Origin: an uncultured Allobosea sp.
GTDB lineage: Bacteria; Pseudomonadota; Alphaproteobacteria; Rhizobiales; Beijerinckiaceae
Reading direction: 5' to 3'
Assembly: GCF_945957345.1 (NCBI RefSeq)
Contig: NZ_CAMFKW010000005.1
Span: 1 to 64,000, forward strand
Length of the DNA stretch: 64,000 bases
Below the pieces are notes generated by a model that worked only from the letters and a program-made list of their open reading frames with translations, did not search any database and was not told the origin of the DNA. Positions within the stretch are counted from its first letter, which is position 1. Every line of letters begins with the position of its first letter. The translations under genes and the position numbers were made by a program. Of this stretch, positions 17,336 to 27,484 are shown one piece after another.

Positions 17336-19411
17336 CTAGAACTCCTCCCAGCCCGTGCTGCCATTGCGGGCATTGGTCACGCGCTTGGCCGGCGCAGGCT
17401 TGACCTCCGCGGGCCTGGCTTCCATTGCGGCCGGGCGCCGCGATTGATGGAAGGCGGCTTCGGCGAGCTGGCGCAGGCGCTCCGGCTCCGAACCGGTCGA
17501 GACAGGCGCACGTGTCGAGGCGGCCTGGCCTTGATTGGTGCGGAAAGTCGCGACCAGCGCGTTGAGTTGCTCGATCCGGCCGGAGAGCGAGTTCGCCGAG
17601 GCCGCGCTCTGTTCCGACAGCGCGGCATTCTGCTGTGTCATCTCATCGAGATGCGCGACGGCCTGGCTCATCTCGTCGATGCCGTTGGCCTGCTCGCCCG
17701 ACGCCGCCGAGATGTCGGCGATCGTCGCAGCGACCTTTTGCGAGGCCTGCAGGATCTGCGTCAGCGCCTCGCCAGCCTTGCGCACCAGCTTCACACCTTC
17801 GCCGACCTCGGCATTGGACGAGGAGATCAGGGCCGAGATGTCCTTGGCCGCCTCGCCCGAGCGCTGGGCCAGGGTCCGCACTTCCGAGGCCACGACGGCG
17901 AAACCCTTGCCGGCCTCGCCGGCGCGAGCCGCCTCGACGGCGGCGTTGAGCGCCAGCAGGTTGGTCTGGAAGGCAATGTCGTCGATCACGCGGATGATGT
18001 CGGAGATCTTCTGCGAGGCGGTCTCGATCCGAGCCATAGCTTCGACGGCCTGACCGGCGATGGTGCCGCCGGACTGGGCGGCGCTTGCGGCTTCATCGGC
18101 CGCGCTCGCTGCCGAGCGGGAGGCCTGGGCCGAGGCCTTGACCGAGGCTGCGAGCTCTTCGGTCGTGGCCGCGGTCTGCTCCAGCGATGAGGCTTGTTCC
18201 TCCGTGCGCTTCGATAGGTCGTCGGCGCCGATGCTGATCTCGCGGGCGGCCAGGCCGACATCGGCCGAGGTCGTCTGGATCGTCGCGACCGTCGTCGAGA
18301 GCCGGTCGACCGTGTCGTTGATCGCGCCCTTCAGGTCGGCGAAGCGGCCGCGATAGCCGGTTCCAACCTGGCGAGTCAGGTCGCCGCCAGCGATCGCCTG
18401 GAGGATATCGGCGAATTCGGTGGTGGCGCCGTCGACGACGCGGTTGATCTCGTTGATGCCGGCGACCAGTCGTTGCATCTGCTCGTCACCGTCGTCGATC
18501 TGGAGCCGCGCCGAGAAATCGCCGGCAGCAGCCGCAGCGACGACCTCGCTGACATCCGAGACGACCGCTTCCATCGACTGCGCCCGGGCGAGGCGGGCCG
18601 CGGCGGCAGCACGCTCCTGCTCTTCAAGCGCTCGCACGCGGGCGGCGTTCTCCTGGAAGATCTGCAGCGCTCCCGCCATGTCGCCGATCTCGTCGCGCCG
18701 GCCGACGCTGGGGACCGTGACGTCCTGCTCGCCCTGGGCAAGGCGCTTCATCGCATCGGTCATGCCGCCGAGCGGCCGCACGATGCCGGCGATGACGAAA
18801 GCCAGCGCCAGCGCCCCCAGCAGCAGCGCGCCGCCTGCGACGACCAGCAGCAGTACGCTGGCGGAGCTGGCGGTCGAGCGGGCCTCCAGGCCCTGGTCGC
18901 GCGCCTGTGCCATTTGCAGCGCGGTCAGCTCCCCAAGCTTCGCGGTAATCGGGTCTATCGCCTTGTAGAGCTCGTCGGTGGTGAACATGCGCAGCGCGCT
19001 CTCGTCACGCTCCTTCAGGATGCCGACCAGTTTGGCAATGGCGGCATCGCCCTTCTTCATCATCGACGCTGCCTGATCTGCGAGCTGCTTCTCGTCGGCT
19101 GCGCTGATGCTGGGCAGATAGGCCTTCCAACCCTTGTCGATCGTGACGAGCGCATCCTGGACGGTCTTCAGCGCGTTCGTCCAGGTGATCTGGTTGCTCT
19201 GCGCCTTCCAGGTCGTGTCGACGATGTTGACGGCGTACATGTCGCTGACGAGGCGCAGCTGCTCCATCGGGACGACATTGTTCTGAACGACTTCATCGAT
19301 CCGCTGCGTGACGGAACGCAGGGCGAAAAACCCGCAAGCGCCGACGGCGAATACGCACAGGGTCAGCGCGACGAGCGCGCCCGCCAGCTTGGTCTTGATA
19401 CTCAGGGCCAT
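17336..19411 (-). CDS. Methyl-accepting chemotaxis protein with C-terminal CheR-binding pentapeptide
   Basis: A 691-residue inner-membrane chemoreceptor. TM1 (about 9-32) and TM2 (about 187-212) bracket a four-helix-type periplasmic sensor of about 150 residues. Two HAMP-like units follow (around [14 protein letters not shown] and the [15 protein letters not shown] region), then the signalling domain with the hairpin tip [33 protein letters not shown] (tip in parts). The protein ends GWEEF, close to the NWETF-type tether that recruits CheR methyltransferase. The ligand is unknown and no che genes are nearby. Confidence 0.93.
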   Translation of the reverse strand: MALSIKTKLAGALVALTLCVFAVGACGFFALRSVTQRIDEVVQNNVVPMEQLRLVSDMYAVNIVDTTWKAQSNQITWTNALKTVQDALVTIDKGWKAYLPSISAADEKQLADQAASMMKKGDAAIAKLVGILKERDESALRMFTTDELYKAIDPITAKLGELTALQMAQARDQGLEARSTASSASVLLLVVAGGALLLGALALAFVIAGIVRPLGGMTDAMKRLAQGEQDVTVPSVGRRDEIGDMAGALQIFQENAARVRALEEQERAAAAARLARAQSMEAVVSDVSEVVAAAAAGDFSARLQIDDGDEQMQRLVAGINEINRVVDGATTEFADILQAIAGGDLTRQVGTGYRGRFADLKGAINDTVDRLSTTVATIQTTSADVGLAAREISIGADDLSKRTEEQASSLEQTAATTEELAASVKASAQASRSAASAADEAASAAQSGGTIAGQAVEAMARIETASQKISDIIRVIDDIAFQTNLLALNAAVEAARAGEAGKGFAVVASEVRTLAQRSGEAAKDISALISSSNAEVGEGVKLVRKAGEALTQILQASQKVAATIADISAASGEQANGIDEMSQAVAHLDEMTQQNAALSEQSAASANSLSGRIEQLNALVATFRTNQGQAASTRAPVSTGSEPERLRQLAEAAFHQSRRPAAMEARPAEVKPAPAKRVTNARNGSTGWEEF

Positions 19412-19729
19412 GGTGAACCTTTTGGAGAAGAGGCCGCGGTGGTGAGAAGGCGATGGCGTGAAAGATCGTGGACCTGCCTATTTTTGAGGTGATCCGCGGG
19501 CTCGTCCGGCTTGGTTCATGGGGATTGTATTCGGGCTGCGATTTCTCCCGAAACTTTCAGAGAATGCTTAAGGGCGATCTAACGGAATATAGTAGTTATC
19601 TGCACGCATGGGATGCATGCTTTCGCAGTTCAGTGAAAATTCTCGCACTGGTTGTATTGCGGGCTGAATATGAGCCGTCGTCGCCCGGCCTTCGCCCGTT
19701 GCTGCTATTCTGCGGCCAGGCCAATGGCC
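19412..19729. other. Intergenic region upstream of the chemoreceptor gene
   Basis: 318 bases between the start of the chemoreceptor gene and the 3' end of rmuC. It is noticeably AT-richer than its flanks and includes the small dyad GCATGGGATGCATGC near 19605. It must hold the chemoreceptor promoter; I cannot assign one confidently. No ORF here looks real. Confidence 0.5.
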
Positions 19730-20914
19730 TTATTCGGCGGCGCGCTTCAGCTCCAGCCCCTTGGCGAAAGGCAGTTTCGGCTCGCTCTTCTCGTCGTCGA
19801 AATCGAGCGCGCCGATCTTCTCGGCGCGGCTCGTCACCTTGCCCGCCGAGGTCTTGATCTGGCCGACATCGTCCTGTGCCTGCCGGAAATGATTGTCGAG
19901 CTTGTCGACGCGTTCGCCGAGACGTCGGACGTCGTCGAGCAGCTTGCCGACCTCGCTCTGGATGACCTGCGCCTCCTCCCGCATCCGGGCATCGCGCACC
20001 AGCGACTGCATGAGCTGGATCGCCAGCGCCAGCAGCGAGGGCGAGACGATCATGATGCGCGCGCGGTGCGCCCGCTGCACGACATCGTCGAAATGCTCGT
20101 GCAGATCGGCATAGATCGATTCCGAAGGCACGAAGAGAAGGGCGACGTCCTGCGTCTCGCCCGGCAGGAAATAGCGTTCGGCGATATCCTTCACATGCAC
20201 GCCGACATCGCTGCGCACGCGCTGGCCAGCGGCCTTCCTGGCCTCGTCGCCGCGCGCCTCGCGCAGCAGCGTGAAGCTCTCCAGCGGGAATTTTGCGTCG
20301 ATGACGAGGCCGCGCCCGTCGCCGGGCAGCGTTACCAGGCAATCCGGCCGCTTGCCGTTCGACAGTTGCGGCTGGAAGGCGAAGAAGGCGGCAGGCAGGC
20401 CGTCGCGGATGATCGCTTCCATCCGGCCCTGGCCATAGGCGCCGCGCGCCTGCTTGTTGGCGAGCACGTCCCGGAGTGTCACGACCTCGGAGGTGAGGTC
20501 GGTCAGATTCTTCTGGGCATGGTCGATCACCGCCAGCCGTTCCTGCAGCTTGCCGAGGCTCTCGGTGGTCTGCTGGACATTGCGTTCGAGGCCCTGGCCG
20601 ACCTTGTGGCTCAGCCCGTCCATCCGCTCGGCGACGAGGCGGGCGAGGTCACCCTGCCGGGTGGAGAGGATCTCCGCCATGGACTGCATCCGGCCAGCGA
20701 GCTCGGCTTGCTGGCGGTTCATCTCCGCGACCTTGTCGTCCATCTCGCGGGCGCGCTCGGCCGCCATCGCGGCCTCGACTGCGCGGTTCTGGCCGCCGCG
20801 CCAGCCGGCGATCACCGCCATCAGCAGCAGGACGAGGCTCAAAGCCCCGAAGCCAATGATGGCCTCGGCCCAGGTCACCGGGCGCTCCAGCAAGGTGAAG
20901 GCGATCTCATTCAT
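19730..20914 (-). CDS. rmuC: DNA recombination protein RmuC
   Basis: A 394-residue protein with an N-terminal membrane anchor (about residues 13-37), a coiled-coil region rich in Glu, Gln and Arg (about 50-140), then the RmuC nuclease-like core: GAYGQGRMEAIIRDGLP, LVIDAKFPLESF and LFVPSESIYADLHEHFDDV. RmuC limits inversions at short inverted repeats, which is of note in a genome with many intergenic palindromes. It is divergent from def; the 113-base gap contains a promoter-like sequence for def. Confidence 0.92.
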   Translation of the reverse strand: MNEIAFTLLERPVTWAEAIIGFGALSLVLLLMAVIAGWRGGQNRAVEAAMAAERAREMDDKVAEMNRQQAELAGRMQSMAEILSTRQGDLARLVAERMDGLSHKVGQGLERNVQQTTESLGKLQERLAVIDHAQKNLTDLTSEVVTLRDVLANKQARGAYGQGRMEAIIRDGLPAAFFAFQPQLSNGKRPDCLVTLPGDGRGLVIDAKFPLESFTLLREARGDEARKAAGQRVRSDVGVHVKDIAERYFLPGETQDVALLFVPSESIYADLHEHFDDVVQRAHRARIMIVSPSLLALAIQLMQSLVRDARMREEAQVIQSEVGKLLDDVRRLGERVDKLDNHFRQAQDDVGQIKTSAGKVTSRAEKIGALDFDDEKSEPKLPFAKGLELKRAAE

Positions 20915-20965
20915 ATCAGGAGCCTAGCCGATTCGATCTGGAATAGCGAACGAAAGCGGAACAGT

Positions 20966-20993
20966 TTGACCGCTCTCCCACAAATGCTTATGT
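20966..20993 (+). promoter_or_regulatory. Predicted promoter for def
   Basis: TTGACC (20966-20971), a 16-base spacer and TTATGT (20988-20993), 34 bases before ATG 21028 of def. Confidence 0.4.
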
Positions 20994-21027
20994 CCCGGGT
21001 TCAATAGCTCTTTTCCCCTGGAAACCC

Positions 21028-21564
21028 ATGTCCGTTCGCCCGCTCGTCATCCTGCCCGACGCCCAGCTTCGCCTCGTCTCGAAGCCGGTCGAGGCCGTCA
21101 CGCCCGAGGTCAAGGCGCTGGTCGTGGACATGTTCGAGACGATGTACGACGCTCCCGGCATCGGGCTCGCGGCAATCCAGATCGGCGTGCCGCTGCGCGT
21201 GGTGACGATCGACCTGTCGAAGCCCGAGGCGAAGGAGGGCGAGGAGCCCGAGCCCCGGAAGCCGCAGGTCTTCATCAATCCGGAGGTCACCTGGTCGTCT
21301 GACGAGTTCAGCGCCTATGAGGAGGGCTGCCTCTCAATCCCGGAATATTACGAGGAGGTCGAGCGCCCGGCTGAGGTCAAGGTCCGCTACATGGATATCG
21401 ACGGCAAGACGCATGAGATCGCGGCCGACGGCCTGCTCGCGACCTGCCTGCAGCACGAGATCGACCATCTCGACGGCATTCTCTTCATCGACCATCTCTC
21501 GCGGCTGAAGCGTGAGCGCGTCACCAAGAAATTCGCCAAGGCGGCCAAGCGTTCGGCGGCCTGA
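21028..21564 (+). CDS. def: Peptide deformylase
   Basis: Removes the N-formyl group from nascent proteins at the ribosome, a metal-dependent cytosolic enzyme. The 178-residue product has all three family motifs: [18 protein letters not shown] (metal cysteine) and QHEIDHLDG (HExxH-type). It is followed by fmt, the enzyme that makes the formyl-Met initiator, and truA; this def-fmt-truA order is standard in alphaproteobacteria. A family-C repeat of about 100 bases separates def from fmt. Confidence 0.96.
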   Translation: MSVRPLVILPDAQLRLVSKPVEAVTPEVKALVVDMFETMYDAPGIGLAAIQIGVPLRVVTIDLSKPEAKEGEEPEPRKPQVFINPEVTWSSDEFSAYEEGCLSIPEYYEEVERPAEVKVRYMDIDGKTHEIAADGLLATCLQHEIDHLDGILFIDHLSRLKRERVTKKFAKAAKRSAA

Positions 21565-21584
21565 GCTTTTCCAATTCACGCGCC

Positions 21585-21688
21585 GTCATCCCGGACGGAG
21601 CGAAGCGCAGATCCGGGATCCATGCCGGAGCGCCGGCAGGAGAGGGTCCGGAATGGATTCGGGTCTCCATGCGGTCGCCCGGGATGAC
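21585..21688. repeat. Dispersed palindromic intergenic repeat, family C copy 2
   Basis: Bounded by GTCATCCCGG and its complement CCGGGATGAC, with internal dyads including CAGATCCGGGATCC and GCCGGAGCGCCGGC. It fills most of the def-fmt gap. Related elements: 114-241 and 48714-48841. Confidence 0.65.
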
Positions 21689-21714
21689 TGTTATTACGGA
21701 GACAGAGTGAGCGT

Positions 21715-22644
21715 ATGAGTTTGCGCGTCATCTTCATGGGCACGCCGGATTTCGCTGTGCCGGTGCTGACCGAGATCGTCGGCCAGGGGCACGAGGTCGT
21801 TTCCTGCTACACCCGCGCTCCGGCGCAGGCCGGTCGCGGCCTCGAATTGAAGCCCTCGCCGGTGCATCGCGCCGCCGAGCGCTTCGGCATCCCGGTCTTC
21901 ACGCCCGCCACGCTCAAGACGCCGGAACAGGCCGAGATCATCGCCTCGCACCAGGCCGATGTCGCGGTCGTCGTCGCCTATGGCATGATCCTGCCCCAGG
22001 CGATCCTCGACCTGCCCGCGCTTGGCTGCCTCAACCTCCATGCCTCGTTGCTGCCCCGCTGGCGCGGCGCTGCGCCGATCCAGCGCGCGATCATGGCCGG
22101 CGATGCCGAGAGCGGCGTCTGCGTGATGAAGATGGAGGCCGGCCTCGATACCGGCCCCGTCGCCATGGTCGAGAGCCTCGCCATCGGCCCGGACATGACC
22201 GCCGGCGAGTTGCACGACCGTTTGAGCCCTCTCGGTGCCGACCTGATGGTGCGTGCGCTCGCAGCGCTCGGGCGCGGCGGCCTTCAGTTCACGCCGCAGC
22301 CGGAGGACGGCGTGACCTATGCCAGCAAGATCACCAATGCCGAGGCGAAGCTGAGCTGGGCGCTGCCGGCGCAACAGGTCCATGATCTCGTGCGCGGCCT
22401 CTCGCCCTTCCCGGGCGCCTTCGCCGAGATCGACCTGGGCAAGGGGCCGGAGCGGCTGAAGATCCTGCGCACGGCCCGTGCCGGCGGCGCGGCCGAGCCC
22501 GGCACGCTACTCGACGACGAGGGCACGGTTGCCTGTGCCGTCGGCGCGGTGAAGCTGCTGCAGGTCCAGCGCGCCGGCAAGGCGCCGATGAGCGGGGCCG
22601 AGTTCCTGCGCGGCGCCCGGCTCGGAGCCGGCGGCAAGCTCTGA
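21715..22644 (+). CDS. fmt: Methionyl-tRNA formyltransferase
   Basis: Transfers a formyl group from 10-formyltetrahydrofolate to initiator Met-tRNA. The 309-residue product starts [18 protein letters not shown] and shows the catalytic segment [21 protein letters not shown] (Asn/His of the formyltransferase fold, quoted region at about 100-120), then [15 protein letters not shown] with the catalytic aspartate. The C-terminal tRNA-binding domain follows from about residue 205. Its TGA overlaps the truA ATG by one base. Confidence 0.95.
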   Translation: MSLRVIFMGTPDFAVPVLTEIVGQGHEVVSCYTRAPAQAGRGLELKPSPVHRAAERFGIPVFTPATLKTPEQAEIIASHQADVAVVVAYGMILPQAILDLPALGCLNLHASLLPRWRGAAPIQRAIMAGDAESGVCVMKMEAGLDTGPVAMVESLAIGPDMTAGELHDRLSPLGADLMVRALAALGRGGLQFTPQPEDGVTYASKITNAEAKLSWALPAQQVHDLVRGLSPFPGAFAEIDLGKGPERLKILRTARAGGAAEPGTLLDDEGTVACAVGAVKLLQVQRAGKAPMSGAEFLRGARLGAGGKL

Positions 22645-23396
22645 TGCCGCGCTACAAGCTCGTCATCGAGTACGACGGCACGCCGTTCTCGGGGTGGCAG
22701 CGGCAGCTCAACGGTCCGTCCGTGCAGCAGAGCGTCGAGGAGGCGGTCGAGGCCTTCTGCGGCCATCCCGTCCGCCTGCATTGCGCCGGTCGGACCGATG
22801 CAGGCGTCCACGCTATCCATCAGGTCGCGCATGTCGATATCGACAAGGAATGGCGCACCGATGTCGTGCGCGACGCGACCAACGCGCGGCTGAAGCGGAT
22901 TCCAGTCGCCGTGCTCAGCGCCGAATTGGTGCCCGGCGATTTCGACGCCCGCATCTCGGCGCGGCGCCGTTATTACGTCTATCGCATCCTCGACCGCCGG
23001 GCCCAGCCGGCGCTGGAGCGCGAGCGAGTCTGGCATGTGCCGGTCAAGCTCGATCACGAGGCGATGGACCGCGCGGCCAAGGCGCTGCTCGGCCAGCACG
23101 ATTTCACCACCTTCCGTGCCGCCGAATGCCAGGCCAACAGCCCGATCCGCACGCTCGACCGCTGCGATGTCCGCCGCGAGGGCTCCGAGATCGTGGTCTA
23201 CGTCCACGCCCGCTCCTTCCTGCATCATCAGGTCCGCTCGATCGTCGGCTGCCTGAAGATGGTCGGGATGGGCCGCTGGCCGGAGAGCAAGGTCGGGAAA
23301 GTGCTGGCCGCGCGCGACCGCTCGCAATGCGCCGCGCTGGCGCCGTCCTGTGGGCTTTATCTCGCCGGTGTCGACTATGTGGAGCAGCCGACCTGA
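22644..23396 (+). CDS. truA: tRNA pseudouridine(38-40) synthase TruA
   Basis: Converts uridines 38-40 of the anticodon stem to pseudouridine. The 250-residue product has YDGTPFSGWQRQ near the N-terminus, the catalytic aspartate in CAGRTDAGVHA, and the C-terminal FLHHQVRSIVGCL. Translation is probably coupled to fmt (shared base at 22644). It ends 12 bases before the convergent membrane-protein gene. Confidence 0.95.
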   Translation: MPRYKLVIEYDGTPFSGWQRQLNGPSVQQSVEEAVEAFCGHPVRLHCAGRTDAGVHAIHQVAHVDIDKEWRTDVVRDATNARLKRIPVAVLSAELVPGDFDARISARRRYYVYRILDRRAQPALERERVWHVPVKLDHEAMDRAAKALLGQHDFTTFRAAECQANSPIRTLDRCDVRREGSEIVVYVHARSFLHHQVRSIVGCLKMVGMGRWPESKVGKVLAARDRSQCAALAPSCGLYLAGVDYVEQPT

Positions 23397-23408
23397 AGCC
23401 GGCGCGTT

Positions 23409-24008
23409 TCAGAACAGGCCAAACAGGCGGGTGACGCCGTAGTCGAGTACCAGGCTGGCCGCGACCAGCGGCAGGGCGATGCCGTGCAGTTCCGGCCCGA
23501 AGACCGCCTGCGCCACGCAATAGCGCAGCCGCAGCACGATCGCGGCGAAGAACAGCGACTGCACGACGGCAAGCGTCGGCGGTGCCCAGCCGATCGCGAA
23601 CACCGCGGCCGGAACCGCCATCAGGCTAGCCGAGACGATGCCCGCCCAGTTCCAGGCGATGACGAAGCTGGTGAAGCGCGGTGTCTGAGCCAGGGCAGGG
23701 CGCAAGGCGATCAGCAGGGCAGGCACGGCGAGGATCGTCAGCGCCAGCGCCGCGATCACCGACAGCACGAGCGTCGGCGCGGTGAACAGCCCAGCGCTGT
23801 TCGGCAGCCCGGCCGCCAGGCGCACAGCGGCGAGAATGGCGATCGTCGCCGGCAGCATCAGCGCGAAGCCGAGGAAGGAGCGCCAGAACCCGTCTCGCGT
23901 CAGGTCGAGTTCGGGCAGGGCTTCGGCCCCACGGGTCATCAGGTGCCAGGAGCCGCGCAGTGAACGCGCGACGTCATCGGCTGCCAGCCTCATCACGGTC
24001 TCCAACAT
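23409..24008 (-). CDS. Uncharacterised multi-spanning membrane protein
   Basis: A 199-residue protein with a soluble N-terminus of about 45 residues (LRGSWHLMTRGAEALPELDLTRDGFWRSF) and about five predicted helices (roughly 46-67, 73-102, 112-134, 140-160, 175-197). I recognise no enzymatic motif; the layout recalls Yip1-like or other small integral proteins, without a clear match. It lies downstream of the dapE-DUF805 pair on the same strand, 54 bases after dapE, and converges with truA. Confidence 0.7.
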   Translation of the reverse strand: MLETVMRLAADDVARSLRGSWHLMTRGAEALPELDLTRDGFWRSFLGFALMLPATIAILAAVRLAAGLPNSAGLFTAPTLVLSVIAALALTILAVPALLIALRPALAQTPRFTSFVIAWNWAGIVSASLMAVPAAVFAIGWAPPTLAVVQSLFFAAIVLRLRYCVAQAVFGPELHGIALPLVAASLVLDYGVTRLFGLF

Positions 24009-24062
24009 CTGCGATCTTAGACTTTCGTCTAACTGCGATAATTGGGCCGTGGTTCCTGCGCG

Positions 24063-25274
24063 TCAAGCGTGATGCTGCGCTGCAAAATAGCTGGCGAGCA
24101 GACGATGCGTGATCCGCTGGAGCGACACGAGGTCGGCGACCGCGACGCATTCGTCGATCTGGTGCATCGTCTTGCCGACGACGCCGTATTCGACGACGGG
24201 GCAGTAATTCTTGATGAAGCGCGCGTCTGAGGTGCCGCCCGTGGTCGAGAGCGCCGGGCGCTTGCCGGTCTCGGCCTCGATCGCGTCGGCGACGATCGCG
24301 ACGAAGGGACCGGGTTCGGTCAGGAAGGCGACTGCATTGGTCGGCTGGATCTCGAGCGTGTAGCGCACCTGATTGCCGGCAGCCTCGCGCAGGCGCCGCT
24401 CCAGTTCGGCGGCCAGCGTCTCCGGCGTCCAGGTATCGTTGAAGCGGATGTTGAAGGCGGCCTTCGCCTGAGCCGGGATGACATTCGTCGCGGGGTTGCC
24501 GACATCGAGCGTGGTCACTTCGAGATTGCTCGGGTCGAAATGCCCGGTGCCGCCGTCGAGCGGCGTGGCGTCGAGGGCGGCGAGCAGGCGGACCATGCCG
24601 CGGATCGGATTGTCGGCAAGATGGGGATAGCCGACATGACCCTGCGTTCCCTGCACGGTGAGCTTGCCGGTCAGCGATCCTCGCCGACCGATCTTGATCA
24701 TGTCGCTCATCGTTGCCGGATTGGTCGGCTCGCCGAGGATGCAATGGTCGAAGCGCTCGCCGCGCTCATGCGCCCAGGCCAGTAGCTTGACCGTGCCGTT
24801 GACCGAGGGGCCTTCCTCGTCGCCGGTGACCAGGAAGGCGATAGAGCCGGGCGCATCGGGGTTGTCGCGCCGGTAGCGGATCGCCGCCGAAACCATGGCG
24901 GCGAGCCCGCCCTTCATGTCGCAGGCGCCGCGGCCGTAGAGCGTACCATTCTCGATCGTGCCGCCGAAGGGCTCGCGCGTCCAGGCGGCTTCATCGCCGA
25001 CGGGGACGACATCGGTATGGCCGGCGATCACGAAGACCGGGGCCGTATCGCCGATGCGCGCGTAGAGGTTCTCGACATCGGGCGTGCCCGGTTCGCTGAA
25101 GACCGGTCGCTCGACCTTATAGCCTTCCGCCGTCAGTACGGCGTCGAGCAGCGCGAGCGCGCCCCCTTCCTCTGGCGTTACCGAAGGGCAGCGGACCAGG
25201 GCTTGCGTCAGGGCGACCGGATCGGTCGGATCGAAGGAACGGGTCGGGGCGGAGGAAGTGGGCGCGTCGCTCAT
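24063..25274 (-). CDS. dapE: Succinyl-diaminopimelate desuccinylase
   Basis: Hydrolyses N-succinyl-LL-diaminopimelate in the lysine and peptidoglycan precursor pathway. The 403-residue M20-family dimetal enzyme shows AGHTDVVPVGD (metal and catalytic Asp), YGRGACDMKGGLA, the acidic pair in GDEEGPSVNG, and QGTQGHVGYPH in the lid domain. About 20 extra N-terminal residues (MSDAPTSSAPTRS...) precede the usual start of the fold. Its ATG overlaps the stop of the DUF805 gene by four bases. Confidence 0.95.
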   Translation of the reverse strand: MSDAPTSSAPTRSFDPTDPVALTQALVRCPSVTPEEGGALALLDAVLTAEGYKVERPVFSEPGTPDVENLYARIGDTAPVFVIAGHTDVVPVGDEAAWTREPFGGTIENGTLYGRGACDMKGGLAAMVSAAIRYRRDNPDAPGSIAFLVTGDEEGPSVNGTVKLLAWAHERGERFDHCILGEPTNPATMSDMIKIGRRGSLTGKLTVQGTQGHVGYPHLADNPIRGMVRLLAALDATPLDGGTGHFDPSNLEVTTLDVGNPATNVIPAQAKAAFNIRFNDTWTPETLAAELERRLREAAGNQVRYTLEIQPTNAVAFLTEPGPFVAIVADAIEAETGKRPALSTTGGTSDARFIKNYCPVVEYGVVGKTMHQIDECVAVADLVSLQRITHRLLASYFAAQHHA

Positions 25275-25699
25275 TCCGCCGCTTTAGCACTCGCCGCAGC
25301 AGCCGCAACCTTATCCTCTTCGGCAGCGGAGGGCATCAGCCCGAGATCGATGAAGGCGGCGACCCAGGCCATGGTCGAGATTGCTTCGAGCGATGGGCGC
25401 CAGCCGATCGAGAGCACGGGCCTCAACTGCTCCGGCAGCACGATCGCGCAGACCAGCAGGATGCCGAACAAGGGCATGCTGCCGCGATCCGTGGCGCGCT
25501 TTGCCGCCAGCGCGGCCCAAGGGAACAGGGCGAAAGCCTTGGCGAAGGCGGTGATCTCCGCCGCATTCCGAGGAGCCGTCACAAGCGGCGCGATGTGTTG
25601 GGTGGCCAACAACACCAGTGCGACGGCGAGGCTGCCGAGCCAGAAAGTCCGCAGCCCGATGCGGCCGTGGAAGTCGGTGAACAGGCGGATCAGTGACAT
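25271..25699 (-). CDS. DUF805-like membrane protein
   Basis: A 142-residue protein with the DUF805-type opening LFTDFHGRIGLRTFWLGSLA, followed by about four hydrophobic segments and an Ala/Glu-rich tail. Function unknown. ATG 25699 follows CGGAG by eight bases; an in-frame ATG at 25729 lacks a ribosome site. The gene overlaps dapE by four bases (ATGA), so both are likely translated from one message, as is common in this group. Confidence 0.68.
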   Translation of the reverse strand: MSLIRLFTDFHGRIGLRTFWLGSLAVALVLLATQHIAPLVTAPRNAAEITAFAKAFALFPWAALAAKRATDRGSMPLFGILLVCAIVLPEQLRPVLSIGWRPSLEAISTMAWVAAFIDLGLMPSAAEEDKVAAAAASAKAAE

Positions 25700-25935
25700 G
25701 CTGCAAGCTCCGATGAGCAGTTGTCGCATGGTCAGCTTCGGGGCTGAAGTGGATGGTGAATAAAAGGTTAATCAGGCGCCTAAGAGTTTATCTCGCATGA
25801 GAAAGGGCTTGAACGACGCGGGGCTGGCCGTTAGCTGCGCAATGCGCGGCGCTTGTCAGCACGCGGCCTGTCGTTTCCCGTATCGCGAAGAGCAGTTGAG
25901 GGGCGCCTCTGTGCAGCCCCAGTGAGGTTTCGAGC

Positions 25936-26550
25936 ATGACCATCCGCTTTCATCGCGGCGACCTGCCGGACGGCTACGACGCCGGATCGAGCGTCGCGAT
26001 CGACACCGAGACGCTTGGCCTCAATCCGCATCGGGACCGGCTCTGTGTCGTGCAGCTCTCGCGCGGCGACGGCACCGCGGACGTCGTGCAGATCCCGAAG
26101 GATGGTGCGCGCCCGAAGAACCTGATCCGCCTGCTCGAGGATCCGGCGGTGCTGAAGCTATTTCATTTCGCCCGCTTCGATGTCGCCGTGCTCAAGCAGG
26201 CTTTCGGCGTGGTCACGGCGCCGGTTTACTGCACCAAGATCGCCTCGAAGCTGACCCGTACCTATACCGACCGGCATGGGCTCAAGGATCTCGTGCGCGA
26301 ACTGCTCGGCGTCGAACTCTCCAAGCAGCAGCAGTCTTCCGACTGGGGCGCGGATACGCTCAGCGAGGCGCAACTTGCCTATGCCGCCTCCGACGTCCTT
26401 CATCTCCACGCGCTGCACGAGAAGCTGGAAGCCATGCTGGCGCGCGAGGGGCGGGGGCATCTCGCCCAGGCCTGTTTCCACTTCCTGCCCTATCGCGCCG
26501 AACTCGATCTCGCCGGCTGGGGCGAGACGGACATTTTCGCGCACACTTGA
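25936..26550 (+). CDS. rnd: Ribonuclease D-type 3'-5' exonuclease
   Basis: A 204-residue DEDD exonuclease. Motif I is VAIDTETLGL, motif II LFHFARFDVAVL and motif III YAASDVLHLHAL (with the tyrosine at its start, the DEDDy type). It stops after the catalytic domain and lacks the HRDC domains of E. coli RNase D (about 375 residues). Short forms like this stand before lptC in many alphaproteobacteria, as here. Likely role: trimming of tRNA or other structured RNAs. Confidence 0.85.
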   Translation: MTIRFHRGDLPDGYDAGSSVAIDTETLGLNPHRDRLCVVQLSRGDGTADVVQIPKDGARPKNLIRLLEDPAVLKLFHFARFDVAVLKQAFGVVTAPVYCTKIASKLTRTYTDRHGLKDLVRELLGVELSKQQQSSDWGADTLSEAQLAYAASDVLHLHALHEKLEAMLAREGRGHLAQACFHFLPYRAELDLAGWGETDIFAHT

Positions 26551-26694
26551 CAATTTCTAAGGCTTCTTGCGTCAGTCTGCACGCGGGTGAAGCGCGCAGA
26601 GGCGCGGCTGCCCGCACGGACGAGCTGCGCGGGGGCGCGATGCGGCCTGTCCTGTGACACGAAAATGCCGTGAGTGGCTGCCATTGCGCGGGGC

Positions 26695-27483
26695 ATGACT
26701 TTGGCAATGACCTTGAACGACCCGGCGGCGAGGCTGTCCGCGCAGGCGCTGCGTCGGCGTGCGGCCTTTGGCGCCGCGCGCCGCCATACGCGCCTGGTGC
26801 AGATCCTGCGCCGGGTGATTCCGATCGCCGCCGTCGTGCTGGTGATAGGGCTGGTCGTGATTCCCTTCCTCTCGCCGCTGGGCGGGAAGCTCGCCAATGT
26901 CTCGATCGGCGCCGTCGGCATCACCGGCGGCAAGGTCAAGATGGAGACGCCGAAGCTCTCGGGCTATCGCAAGGACAACCGGCCTTACCAGGTCACGGCG
27001 ATCAATGCGTACCAGGAGATCAAGAACCCGACGCAGATCGAGCTGCAGGCCCTGACCGCGCGCATCCAGATGGAGCGCGAGGGCTGGGTGACGGTGAACG
27101 CGAAGACCGGCTTGTTCGACACCCAGAAGGAGAAGCTGCGCCTCGTCGACGACGTCAAGATCCGCACCGAGAGCGGCCATGACATGCAGATGCGGGTTGC
27201 CGATGTCGACTTCAAATCAGGCACGGTGAACTCGAAGGAGCCGGTCAAGGTCAGCCTCGGTGAAACGACGGTGGACGCCAACACCCTTGACGTGAAGAAC
27301 AATGGCGAGTTGATCGTCTTCGAGGGGCGGGTGCGGGCCTTCATTCGCAATGCGCCCGCCGGCACGATCGCCGGCCCCGAGCGCGAGGGCAGCAAGCCGA
27401 TGCCGGAACTGCTGAACGCGAATCGGGTTGCCCCCGCAGAAGCCGCGCCGGCAGGCGACGCCGGGAATGGGAAGAGACAGTGA
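26695..27483 (+). CDS. lptC: LPS export system protein LptC
   Basis: A bitopic inner-membrane protein that passes lipopolysaccharide from LptBFG to LptA. About 45 basic residues, with RRRAAFGAARRHTR, precede one membrane helix (about 45-66); the periplasmic domain follows (GTVNSKEPVKVSLGETTVDANTL), and a Pro/Ala-rich tail ends it. Several starts are possible (GTG 26674, ATG 26695, ATG 26707); I use 26695. lptA starts one base after its stop. Confidence 0.88.
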   Translation: MTLAMTLNDPAARLSAQALRRRAAFGAARRHTRLVQILRRVIPIAAVVLVIGLVVIPFLSPLGGKLANVSIGAVGITGGKVKMETPKLSGYRKDNRPYQVTAINAYQEIKNPTQIELQALTARIQMEREGWVTVNAKTGLFDTQKEKLRLVDDVKIRTESGHDMQMRVADVDFKSGTVNSKEPVKVSLGETTVDANTLDVKNNGELIVFEGRVRAFIRNAPAGTIAGPEREGSKPMPELLNANRVAPAEAAPAGDAGNGKRQ

Positions 27484-27484
27484 C

